DNA of 64,000 nucleotides from positions 4,479,323 to 4,543,322 of the forward strand of contig NC_058162.1 of assembly GCF_020080835.1 (NCBI RefSeq), given 5' to 3'. Position 1 is the first letter of the stretch, and every line of letters starts with the position of its first letter. The notes beneath the pieces are model-generated. The model had not been told where the DNA came from and searched no databases. It saw nothing but the letters and a program-made list of their open reading frames with translations. A program made the translations under genes and the position numbers. Positions 34,889 through 46,939 of the stretch are shown here, one piece after another. The stretch is from Cotesia glomerata (Eukaryota > Arthropoda > Insecta > Hymenoptera > Braconidae).

Positions 34889-35615
34889 GGGGTTATACGC
34901 AGTTGCAAAGCTAAAAAAACAACATTTTTTTATGAATTTTTTCTAGACACAGTTTTTAATTATCAATTACAAGTGATGGTTATTTAAATAGAGCCTACTT
35001 TCAAGAATACAATAGCGCGTCAATCATGTAAAAATATAAATGTGCACCGCTCCTGTAGAAGATGTTCTGAACGACCTCTAAAAAAAAGGCGCTTGGCGGT
35101 GATCTCCATTTCGGTGGTTTGGATTATCTGAAATCAAAAAATATGGTGAATTCTTTTACAGGATAGATTAATGCAGGTATTGGACGAAGGAATAAGATTC
35201 AAAAAAATTATTACTATTTTTTTTTTAACAATTTGGAAAATTGTTTTTCAACAAAAACGAAAAATTTTTTACAAATAGACGCCATTTTGTCAAAAATCAA
35301 AATTTTTCTTATTCCTTTGTCCAATACCTGCATTAATCTATCCTGTAAAATAATTCACCATATTTTTTGATTTCAGATAATCCAAACCACCGAAATGGAG
35401 ATCACCGCCAAGCGCCTTTTTTTTAGAGGTCGTTCAGAACATCTTCTACAGGAGCGGTGCACATTTATATTTTTACATGATTGACGCGCTATTGTATTCT
35501 TGAAAGTAGGCTCTATTTAAATAACCATCACTTGTAATTGATAGTTAAAAACTGTGTCTAGAAAAAATTCATAAAAAAATATTGTTTTTTTAGCCGTGCA
35601 ACTGCGTATAACCCC
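34889..35615. mobile_element. Foldback element with ~310-bp arms and TTAA flanks
   Basis: The left arm (34889-35196) and right arm (35307-35615) are nearly perfect inverse copies with ends GGGGTTATACGCAGTTGC. The 110-bp loop contains 'caatttggaaaattg'. Both sides are flanked by TTAA (34885-34888 and 35616-35619), the target of piggyBac and Kolobok elements. No coding capacity. Confidence 0.9.
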
Positions 35616-35964
35616 TTAAGGTAGTAAGGTCATAAATGCAAATTTTTAAGAAGTTTTCGAAATTTGAAATATGGGTAATAGAATAGGCATTACATGTGCT
35701 TTTGAAATTTGAAGTCAATTGACCTAACCAGAAATAAGATAATTGTAATGAAAAATTACATTTTAGCACAGACATTATGGGTGGAGAGTGAGAAAATCAC
35801 AAATATTAATAATTATTGCATTGAAAGGATTTTAAGATCGTTTCAAAAATCTAATACCTGTTAGAATAATATATTTAAAATAATCCAAAAAAATTTTGAA
35901 AATTTTCACCATGTAGTTTTTTATAAATTGTTAATAAGCTGGCTAGTTAAACAAAAGTAACCAT

Positions 35965-36243
35965 TACACGGAAAAAAGAAAACTCGAAAAATTACAGTAT
36001 AAAATGTAAAATCGGTCCCGTCGTAATCAAAACTAGAAAAATTACAGTTTGAAATAACATTTTTCTAAATTAAATTTTTTAATTTAATATTCAGAGCTTT
36101 CAATGTAAATATTACATTCTACAATGTAATTCTTATAAAATTTGTAATAATTACAATCTGAAACTGTAATTTTTCCAGTTTTCATCACGAAGCGCTACGT
36201 TGTATTATATACTGTAATTTTTCGAGTTTTCTTTTTTCCCTGT
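35965..36243. mobile_element. Palindromic MITE with 'ggaaaaaagaaaactcgaaa' ends
   Basis: Inverted ends at 35971-35999 and 36208-36243, plus an inner inverted pair of 'aaaattacagtttgaaa'. Non-coding. Confidence 0.75.
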
Positions 36244-36344
36244 AGTAAAAGCGAATAAGAGATAACTCATGAAAAAGGCAGCACTAGCGAGTGAAAAAGA
36301 AAGAATTTACACAAACTATATGTCCCGAGTGAACTACCTTAAAA

Positions 36345-37737
36345 ACTGAGAAACACGCTTTTTATAGAAAACCAAACTAAAAAATAGTTTAGTTTAGTTT
36401 AGTTTATTAACAAAATTATGTCAAGGCAGTTGCCGAATGACAAAGAGTAAGTATACATATAATTTTACATTATTGTGCAGTTTAACTTATAAATATTTAG
36501 AGTGTTTTACACAATAATATTTTTAGATAGGTGATAATATTATATACTACATTAAAAATTAATATAAAAATTTAATTTATAAAGAATTAACTAATAATTT
36601 TAAGAATCTTTGATGTTACTAAAGAGACAGGTAGGAAACTTTAAATTAAAAAGAAGCTATATAAAGAAGTTTAACGAAGTTTGAAGATTAATAAAATAAT
36701 GATAGAAGCATTTACAACAGTTTATGATCAAACATCTAAATTAAATAAATAATCAAAAATTTTATTTTTGAAAACCTCCAAGCTTGATGAATTTATAATG
36801 TCCTCTGGTAGTTCTTCCCATAATCGTATAACTGTAATTACGAAAGAAGACTCATAATGAGTGGTACTGAAATTTGGGAATTTAAAGAGAATATTATTTT
36901 TCTTGGCTGCTAGTCTCTCAGAGCGTCTTACAGTAAGGTCTTCTTGAAATAATTCGCGCAAATAGCTAGGTTTACCAATTTCTAATAATTTATAAAAGTA
37001 ACAACAAGTAAAATAAATTCGACGACTCTTTATCGAGAGTCATCCCAGTTCACGTCTATAAGGCGAGACATGTTCATCTCGCTTTAAATTGAAGATGAAG
37101 CGAATTGCTGAATTTAAAGAGCGCTGGAGTTTACAATCATTTTCATCAGTTGCATTTAATAATACTATAGAGCAATAATCAATTAACGGTAAAATAGTTG
37201 CCGATACAAGTAATTTTTTAATTGATGAAGTGTAAATATTTCTACGTAATTTCAGGCTATATAATGCCGAATTGATTTTACTTATAGTTTTTGATGTGTG
37301 TAAGTTCCACGATAAATTACACGTAAAATGAACTCCAAGGCACTTGATTGATTCAATATAAGGTAGAGGTACACCATCAATAGAATATAAATTTGAATTA
37401 AGAATAGTGTAAAAAATTTTAATAAATATAAATTCATAATAGTGTAAATAAGAAAAAAATGTATTTTATTTTTAAAAAATGCGTTGGTGCTTTTTAAGAT
37501 ATTATAAAAATGATAATCTTTCTACTCATATTTATCAATAAAATATTTATAATTATAACTATTGACAACATGCACCCCACGCTTTTTTTTACAGTAAAAT
37601 ACATTTTTTTCTTATTTACACTATTTTCAATTTATATTTATTTGAATTTTTTACATTATTCTTATTTCAAATTTATTAAAATTTATTCTCTATTTTTTAG
37701 TTTAATTTTTTATAAAAAATGTGTTTTTTAAACTATT
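36345..37737. mobile_element. Foldback element, copy 2, split by a LINE fragment
   Basis: Left piece 36345-36387 and right piece 37384-37737 align with the element at 34131-34600. The centre 'tgctttttaagatattataa' and both arms are present in the right piece. The interruption begins exactly where copy 1 reads on from 'aaaaaatag'. Confidence 0.8.
36388..37378 (-). mobile_element. 5'-truncated non-LTR retrotransposon (LINE), reverse transcriptase C-terminal part
   Basis: The minus-strand translation from about 37382 to 36728 is a typical end of a LINE reverse transcriptase: a start like IESIKCLGVHFTCNLSW, then a thumb region with LPLIDYCSIVLLNA, and the end motif RRSERLAAKK ... FVITVIRLWEELP, SLEVFKNKIFDYLF. 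One in-frame TGA (near 37040) breaks it, so it is dead. The 3' end is a short (TAAAC)n tail (36388-36410 on the plus strand as repeated 'tttag'). A 5-bp duplication, AATAG, flanks it (36383-36387 and 37379-37383). Confidence 0.85.
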
Positions 37738-38105
37738 AATTATTTAGTTAAGCTTTAAAATTTTTTCAAGTATTTTTATAAAAAAATTGATGAATAATTT
37801 ATTGATTGGAATTATTAAAAAAAAAAAGTGAATAAACTGCAATAGCCATTTAAAAAATAAAAAATTTAAACAGCTGAAGAAAGCGAAGCAATAATTTACA
37901 TCGAATACTTAACACTTTAATGATTTATAATGATTATATGTTAAAAAAGCGAGTAATTTAAAGCATTTATGAATAATTTAAAAGAAGTATTCTTTCAATA
38001 AAATCTTAAGTGATTTTCAATTTTTAGATAAATTGCAATATTAAAATAAAATTAAAGAATCGGGATATAAAAAATTTAGTAAATACTAATAATTTTTTTT
38101 TTTAT

Positions 38106-41043
38106 TTAAAAATAATTAGAAAACGCTAAATTATAATCCGAAAGAAATTTAAAATTAAAACCATTGTTACAATTAGTTCCTTTAATTAAATTATCAACAG
38201 GACTCTTCATAATTCTAAAATTAATCTCATTAAAATTCTGAGTTTCTAATGCTATTTTTTGGTATCTATTAGTCGCAATCCATAATTCTTCATATCTCTT
38301 CGTGAATCTCGAAGGAATAACTTTAACACCGCTTACAAACTGATAATCGTTGTGATCCCTATCAATTACTACCTGCAAAGTAAATACAACGTAACAAAAA
38401 AAAGTCGTTCTCAGTTAAGTATTAAAAAAAAAAATTCCACTTTCAAATGTGTGAAACTTACGATATTATCTCTCGTAAGCGGCTTATTAATATTCCAGCA
38501 AGCCATTGCAAGATCATGAGGGAGTCCAAAAAAAAGTGTTCCACCGCTGGAGAAAGCCATTGCTGCCGCTTGACTGGGTAACGCTCTTGATACTACCGTG
38601 TATCGTATCGGTTCATTGGCATATGATTTATGCAGGCTTGAAGTTTCCACTGAAATAATGTCAAAGGATGCTAGAGGTCGCAAAATAAGTTGTCGCGAAT
38701 TTTTGGACGATTTTGGGCTCAACGCCATTCCCAAAACTCCGTCATCGAGATAAAAAGTTTCATTAGCAATTGTAACACTCGCTGCTGCTTCTTGAGGCTG
38801 GAAAATCGGCGATTCAATTCGCCAAAGGCTTGTACCGTTGTAAATTATCAAAGCATTGCCAGTAACATCTGCGATGTAAACCTACAAGAAAAAAAAATTA
38901 TTTTTATTGATTTTAATTTCCATTAAAGCATTGAGTATTATTAGCATAAAACAAGTATGTGTAATAAAAAAGAATTTGAATAATGCAAAAAATGAATGCA
39001 TGGGCTTGACTTACAAATGTCTTAGAACAGTAAACTCCTTGAGTTTCCACAATTGGCGTTACCAATAAACCTTTTTTCGTAACAATATTTATTGCTATGT
39101 CACGAGGAATTTTAACTCTCTTTATCAGAATGTCTGTTTTTAAATCGAACGCCAGTAATTGTGCCGGACAAACGTGTTCTTCGTTTATTTTTCCTGTATC
39201 GAGCACCCAAAGGCGATCGCATTCATCAATCTGTATCGGTTGTTGAGTGTAATATTAATATTAATAGTATTTACTACTTTTTTATAAATAATTTATGATA
39301 TTCACACTTACCGCAACTCGAAACACGCTGGTTATTGAATTACAGTCGCCTTTTCTTGCCCAACTCCAATTAGGGTACGGTTTTAAAAGGGGACCACCTC
39401 CTCCGATTTTTCCTGAGATTGTTGTTAAGCTTGCGGGAACTCCATCAGTTCTTATCACTGTTACAAATACTTTTTTATCTGGAATTAATTTTATTTATCA
39501 GTATGTTTTCATAAACACATTTTGCAATATTATTAATAATACTCTTAATTTTTATACTAGACATCACTAAATAAGAATTTATTTTCGTGCAATTTTCCAG
39601 CTAAAATTTTAGAATTTAAAATTTCATAATTTACAATTTATAATTTAAGAAATATCTTAATTGATGTATAATGCCGATTGGCGTTCAAATGAATGAATAA
39701 ATAAATAAATAATAATATTGGTTTTTATCTGTTATATATTGAAATAATATATTATTAGAATAACTAAAAATGAATTATTAATTATTAACTAGCAACCTTG
39801 CAATCACTAGATGACTGCCTTGACTTGTGAACGATAAATAAATAAAATTTTGCTCTATTAAATAATGACTTTTGTTAAATTGCACTGTACTTTCTTAACT
39901 ATTGATATTTTTGAAGATATAAGCTCATTCCGATGTTACACTCATCAAGAGCTTTCATTTGAGTACCCACATGCATTTTTATATATTTTTCATATATACA
40001 TATTTATAATATATATAAATATATGAAAAATTAATGTGGGTACTCAAATGATAGGTCTCGAAGAGTATAACACCAAGATAAGCTTATATCTTTAAAAATT
40101 TCAATAGTTCATAAAATATTTGTTAAATTGCACTGTAATTTCTTAAATATGGACGTTTTTAAAGATATGAGCTCATCCTGATGTTATACTCATCAAGAGC
40201 TTTCATTTGAGTACCCACATGCATTTTGATATATTTTTCATATGTACATATATATAATATACATAAATATATAAAATATATGAAAAATTGATGTGGGTAC
40301 TCAAATAGAAGGTCTTGATGAGTGTAACATCGGGATGAGCTTATATCTTTAAAAATGTCAATAGTTCACAAAATACAAGGTCATTTCTTAATTATTGATA
40401 TTATTAAAGATGTAAGCTCATCCTGATATTACGCTCATCAAGAGCTTTCATTTGAGTACCCACTTACATTTTTGATATATTTTTCATATACACATATATA
40501 TAAATATATAAATATATGAAAAATTGATGTGGGTACTCAAATGGAAGGTCTCAATGAGTATAACATCGGGATGAGCTTATATCTTTAAAAATATCAATAG
40601 TTCTCAAGATACAAGCACATTTTTTAATTATGTATCTAGAGATAGAGCATTTTCGAATGCTGCCTAAATACTTATCATAACTGACAATCGGTGAGAATGA
40701 TATGAAACCTTGAAAAGGCACAACCCCAGGTCAAGATTTTTCCAACGATACCAAATTTAACCATAAAAACCCATTTTTTCATATAAATACACTGGCCACA
40801 AAATTTTGCTTATCCTCTTAATAATATAAATTATTAATTACCTTTCCAAACGTCAACATCAATAATCACCGGTTTAGTATAATTATATTCACCGGTAATT
40901 ATAGAAGCAAGTCTTTGTGTTTCGCTCTCCCACAAGTAGTCTACCCAATACCATTTGTACACAGTCTCAAACTTTCCCGCAGAGCTGACAGTTGTGAAAT
41001 ATAAACTTGACAAAAACATAAATGACAAGATATTTACGAGCAT
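38106..41043 (-). CDS. MRJP-like / yellow-e3-type secreted protein (423 aa, five exons)
   Basis: Exons 40842-41043, 39312-39478, 39015-39230, 38462-38881 and 38106-38372 sum to 424 codons including the stop, all phases consistent (phase 1 after exon 1, then 0). The start is a signal peptide (about residues 1-22, cleavage after SSA). The MRJP domain follows, with WYWVDYLWESETQRLA, a GEYN segment, FVTVIRTDGVPASL, the Gly run plus LLKPYPNWSWA, IDECDRLWVLDTG, GVLGMALSP and LWIATNRYQKIALE...NFNEINFRIMKS. This pattern (Gly-rich loop, PYP-WSW, NFNEINFRIM) is close to honeybee major royal jelly proteins and yellow-e3 and sets it apart from the other three yellow genes here. It should be secreted; the function in a non-bee is unknown. 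Its first intron contains repeat K copy 2. Confidence 0.85.
39789..40828 (+). mobile_element. Long repeat K, copy 2 (in the first intron of the MRJP-like gene)
   Basis: Same ends and tail as 29884-31711 but with fewer internal palindromic units. Its right end lies 13 bp from the exon 1 boundary at 40842. Confidence 0.85.
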
Positions 41044-41599
41044 ATTTATTGCAAAAACTGTTCCCGTTTACAAGTTACACGTGTTAATAAAATAAATATT
41101 AATATAATTAGTAATTACAATGATCATAAATGAGCTTCTAGATGTTAAACGGACAAATAGTCGAATAATTAAAATAAACCGACCAGCTAAACAGTCAATG
41201 AAATACTGTCATGTTTATTAGTCTACTAATCCAAGAGAGTTTACTTTTTTCCTTTACCTTTCTAATTTTAACCTTCCCGATTATGAGATAAACTCGTGCA
41301 TTTACTTGCAATTGCATTGCGAAAATACAATTAACTTTAATGCTCACTTAAAATCATTGACATCTTTCAATCACGGCCAAGGCCATCAATTATGTCTTTT
41401 CTGCAAATTAACAACAAATAAATTTGGTATTTGTACTTTTAAAAAATGTACTTTTATTGAAAGTTTAACAAGTGTTATTTTTTTTTTTTATAAAATATAC
41501 AAAAAGCTTTAAAATATGGTTTTATAATAGTCTAATATTCCCAGAAAAAAAATAATTTTCATTTTTATCAGTCCTTACAAAGATTTAAAATTAAAAATA
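41044..41599. other. Upstream region of the MRJP-like gene
   Basis: No promoter motif was convincing. An AT-rich tract surrounds a slightly GC-richer segment at 41200-41400. Confidence 0.3.
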
Positions 41600-41740
41600 G
41601 TACATTACACCCCTAGGGAAGTAAAGTAAGAAATGTCTCAGATCATGTAATTGTTGGCCGAGGCGAAGCCGAGGTCAACAAACATGTGATCTGAGGCTTT
41701 CTTATTTACTTCCCGAGGAGTGTATACTATTTTTTTCCTC
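41600..41740. repeat. GC-rich P hairpin repeat, isolated copy
   Basis: Matches the P units at 10974-11110, including 'aagtaaagtaagaaatgtct', the 'gaggcgaagccgagg' centre and 'tttacttcccgaggagtgta'. A 4-base gap in one arm ('cagatcatg' for 'cagatcacatg') marks it as slightly decayed. Confidence 0.85.
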
Positions 41741-42514
41741 GACGGAGGCGTAATGCCATCGATAAACTTATAAAATATTTGTATTATTGTTTTAATAATT
41801 TTTTTTGTGGAAAATATAAATTTTCATGGCAACTATTTCATCAATATGTAAAAAATTAATCTTAAAATCTAAATAGTAAGTTTTTAAAAATTTTCTTCAA
41901 TTTCTTTTAATATCCTTTATATAACGCAAAGCGCGTTCGATTTTCTAGTTTTTGCACGACTCATGATGCGAAGCATCAGAAAGTCTAATTAACTTGCGCA
42001 CCATTCGATAGATAATTTAATGAAGATTAATTCTGTCAATGGTAAAAATCAATTTAAGATAATAGAACCAGAAAAAAATATCAAAATAGTTAAAAGAAAA
42101 TTCGTGTCAATCAACTCAATTCTCCGTTAAAAACATGATAAATTGTGTAAAAAATTCACGAATTCACCGCGTAAAACTTGAAATAAAAAAATAAATAAAA
42201 AAAGAAATTGTATTTAAAAGTATTAATAAAAAAAAAAAAAAAAAAGTAGCCAACAAAAAAAATAGTAAATTACAAAAGTAATATTTAAATAAAAAAAAAA
42301 ATTAAAATAACATTTAAAAAAAAATATTCTTTCAGAAAATTAACTATTTTTTTTTTTATTTATCAAACGAACGAGCATTATGAATCGTGCACTTTAGGAT
42401 TTGCCAAACTTTTTAAAATTTTTGATTAAAATACATAAATTATTTCTTCTGGGATTTTAAGTATATATTTACACTAAAAATGCAAATTGAATATTCAATT
42501 TCTGCTAGAACACG

Positions 42515-42733
42515 AAAAGAACAAGATGACACTGGATATCATCCCAGATTATACTCAGTGATATCTGCGGTAAAAAAAATTTTAGATAGTAGCTAGAAAA
42601 ATCCAAATTATACTCTGTGATATTTGGATTATACTCATTGTAATCTGGATATAATCCAATCTAGCTACTATCTGAAATTTTTTTTCACTGAGTATAATCT
42701 AGGATGATATCCAGTGTCATCTTGTTCTTTCCT
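42515..42733. mobile_element. Palindromic MITE, TGACACTGGATATCATC family, copy 2
   Basis: Same ends as 10165-10396 ('aacaagatgacactggatat' and inverse) and the same 'tctggattatactcatt' interior, about 85-90% alike by eye. Confidence 0.8.
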
Positions 42734-42846
42734 GGAATGTAACAATAAAAAAACTGTACTTGGCGCGAGATACTGTCGTGTCTCTAAATAAATTTCTAGT
42801 TTGTGGGTTATTATTATTTTAATCTAATTACTTAAACACTAATTCA

Positions 42847-45800
42847 TTAATAATATGAATGAGTTAAAGTGTTGTTGTAAATATTAATTGGGAAGTGGGG
42901 ATTGTAATGGTAAATACTTGGTGGCACTAATAAAGGAGATTTTGATCTTATTCTCAGAAGCCGAGGGTTAATTTCCTGCGGATTAACTTGACGGTTGTAA
43001 TACTTCTGAAATCTCGAAGATAAAATCCAAATGTTTCCATTGTCGCGTTCGTACCACATCAATTCAGCAACGAATTGCAATTTTTCGGCGCTGAATGCGA
43101 GGACACTAAAAAATAAATACAATTTTTAATGGTAAATATATGTAATATTAATATTACTATAAATTAATCGTAGTAATAATGATAATTATACTAATTAATA
43201 GTTACCGCTGTTTGTTAGTCGCAGGGCTCCAGCTGGCTATCGCCGTTTCCGTGAAAGGAGAGAAGATTAATGAATTGTCACGTTGATTAACTGCTAATGC
43301 TAATCCTTGGCTGGACTTTTTCCCAACTACTGTTACCGGAAGTGGCTGTCCGAATGGCAGGGGACCAGCTTTTAATACTAATGAAGATACACTGAAGATA
43401 CGATCTGTCGCCAGAGGTTGATAGTATACCAAGTTTTCTCTTGGAGAAAATGTCAATCCTACTACTCCGTCAAACAATTCGAATGTGTCAGAGCCGATCT
43501 GTAATTCAATCATTAAAGTTACTTTAATTAATTTAATAATTATAATATTGAGGTCCCGAGTCAGAATAATGAACCTATATGAGCCTACATGAACCTACAT
43601 GAGCCTACAGAATAATTTTCAATTGTTTTGATCGATATTATTCAATTTATAAATTGAATTTTTAAGTTTTTTTATCAATAAATTTTTAGTTACTATTTAA
43701 ATTTATTTGTATTGTACTATTTAATATTGCTATAAGTATATTTTGCGAGTTTATATTGATCAATCAAAACAATTAAAGATAAAAATATCGATCAAAACAA
43801 TTAAAAATTGTCCTGTAGGCTCATGTAGGTTCATGTAGGCTTATGTAGGTTCATTATTCTGACTCGGGGTAGTACCCTCAATTACTAGAACATTATAATA
43901 AGACTAGAATTTTTTATAATAATTAATTATAATAAATATAAATTATTAAATATTTTAAATTACATAAATTTATTATAAAAATTTAAAAAAAGTCACAATA
44001 AATACAACATTCTTTTGACTTTATTTAAGCAATGTAATAAATTCGTCTCCTTTTAATCGCAATCTAAAAAGAGAGATCCAAACAATTTTGAATTTTCATG
44101 ATAATCAATATTTCAAAATTCTTAAAACTATACTTCTAATAATTAATAATATTCTTGATATTTTTTTAATATTTATTTTTTCTAAAGACCGGTTTTATAA
44201 TACTTTTAGATATTTTCTGACGTAAGTCATTAAATTTTTAGTTTATTGGCTGTCTAGTCTAATACAACAATTTTTTTTCTCTAATTTTTCGTAATATTGT
44301 TAGCCTGTATTTCCCTCCAGGCACAAACAATTTATCCTCAATTGATATCTAAATTTTTAATATTATTATCTCCTATCATGTTAATTTTATTCAAATCTTA
44401 ACGTCCGCACTGAAAAAAAAAAATTCTTGAGTGTAAATTTTCTTGGCTTAAGAAAATATTAAGGAAGATTGAAAATTTCTTGAATTAACTCAAAGTTTCT
44501 TCCAAGAAAATTTCTTCTTACTCCAAAATAACTGTTGTTTTCCTTAAAATTTTCTTAGCCCAAGAAATATTTTTTCTGTACAAGTTTACGAAATAAAATA
44601 AACTTTTTGGTTTCTCATAAGAAGTAATAATGCAAACAAAAATTTTTATAGACTATAAAATACTTAGTTGAATATCTTTCAAATCTTCAGTTAGATTTTT
44701 AAAGAACTGCAGAGAACCAGAAAAAAACATTAATATAAAAAAATTATGCTTTTACAATTAATCCTAATAAAAAATAACAGATTTCATTTTATTTTACAAA
44801 AAGTACTTTACAGATTTAGATAAAAATTTAAGTAATGAAAAAAAAAATATATTGAATATTTTATATAAATAAAAGTGCTGATTTAGAGCATATAGTAGTA
44901 ATAATTAATAAAAATTATTTTTGTTTTTTTTCTTCAGTCCAACATTACATAGATAAATTTATTATGTAAATCAAAAGAGAATTTGTACATAACATTAATA
45001 ATTTATTATTATTATTTTAATAAAATTAATATTTTATTCCTGTGGTATCTGCGAAACTATTTTAAGGATATATAAAATTGTTAATTAAAAATATTTTTAA
45101 TTTGATTTTGTCGCGGCTAGTTTTCAGATTTTTTATTGCATGAGAAAATTTTCATCGATTATTTTAATTTATAATTCAATAATTGCGGAATATTATTACG
45201 TTAATTTTGTTTTACGTGTTACTGAAGTAATAACAATTAAATTAATTAATGATTCTTGCAAAATGTTATATAACAGAACAAAGCGAGTTAAAAATTTATT
45301 TTATATTTTTGCTTAAGAAGAATATTAATTTATTTATGTAAGTATCAAAAATATTGATTGGTTCCTTTGAATTTTTTTTAAATAAAATTTGAAAATAAAT
45401 ATCAAAGAGAAATTAATTAAGTGAATTCAAAAATTAGTTAACATTAAAACCTCTCTCTATGCAAAAACAATAGTCTTATTTTACGTGATTTCTTCATACG
45501 ACGCTAATTATATACATACTACACGATTCCGGCGATTAATGCTAGCGCGGTGAATGTATATTTGTAATAATAAACCGATTGAAACTTGTAATATTGATAT
45601 ACTTATCAAGTAAAAAATTTAAAGTATGGGAATATTGCAGAACTGTCATTTCTTCGATAAATAATTTTTAACTTAGAAATTTCGCATAAAATTTAAAGAA
45701 AACTGCTAATAAGTTATTAATAATTGTTAATAATTTAGCTTAATTAAGCAGAAATTTTATTCCAGTTAATAAATTGTAACAACTTTGGCCTTAAACTTTC

Positions 45801-46901
45801 ATTTCTTAAGTTTATTCATAAAATTGTATCACTAATGCGATTTTAATATTTTTATAGTGGGATCAATGTTTAAAAATACTTCTAACCTTTCACTGAGCTC
45901 CATTATAGTTTGTATAAACTCACTCATGACTTAGAAGTTCAAACACATAATAAATAATAAATAATGACTGTAATGTTAGTATCATAAAACAAATATGTTA
46001 ACAATAAATTCTCTTAAGTAGGAATTATATAAACTAGAAAAAAGTTCCTGGATGTGTAACACTAATTCTTAACAAACTTTTTAGATATTCCAAAAAACTT
46101 AACGTTACTTCCGATTGTAGGAAAAAATTGTAACAAAAAAGTCTTTAAAAAAAAAATGAATACGTCATTTATCGAATTTTGTTCATGAATTCTACAAAAA
46201 ATTGTTTTTGATAACTCATTGCATAAAAAATTATCAGTGAGATTTGTTGAGTAATATAAATAGAATTATTAAAGCTAATGAAAATTAAATTAGCCGACAT
46301 TAGAAATGCTTATAATTCTTTATAATCAAGAAAAAATTAAAAAAATAATTTTTAATTTGTAGAAAAATTGAAAAACTTTAAGTGCAATTTTTAAAAAATA
46401 TTTTTTAGATCTAATTTAATAAATTAAGCAAAATCGAAAATTAAAAAATTTCGGCTAACTTTGTTATTATTTTAAAATAAAAATTAAATTAGCCGACATT
46501 TAAAAATTTTCAGAATTTTTTTTATTAAAAAAATTACTACAAAAAAGTAAGAAAAAAAAATTTCATTTGTAAAAAACTTCAAAAACTTCAAGTTCAATTT
46601 TTAAAAAATATTTTTTAGTTCTAAATTAAAAAATTAAGCAAAATAAAAAAATAAAAAATTTCGGCTAACTTTGTTATTGTTTAAAAATGAAAATTAAATT
46701 AGCTGACATTAAAAATGTTAATTATTTTTTTTAATCAAAAAAAAATTACAAAAAAATTTTTAAAATTTTTAATTTGTAGAAAAATTGAAAAACTACAAGT
46801 GCAATTTTTAAAATATTTTTAAGTTCTAATTCAATAATAAATTAAGCAAAATCGAAAAATCGAAAATGTTGGCTAACTTTTATTATTATTATTTATTTTT
46901 A

Positions 46902-46939
<38 letters not shown>

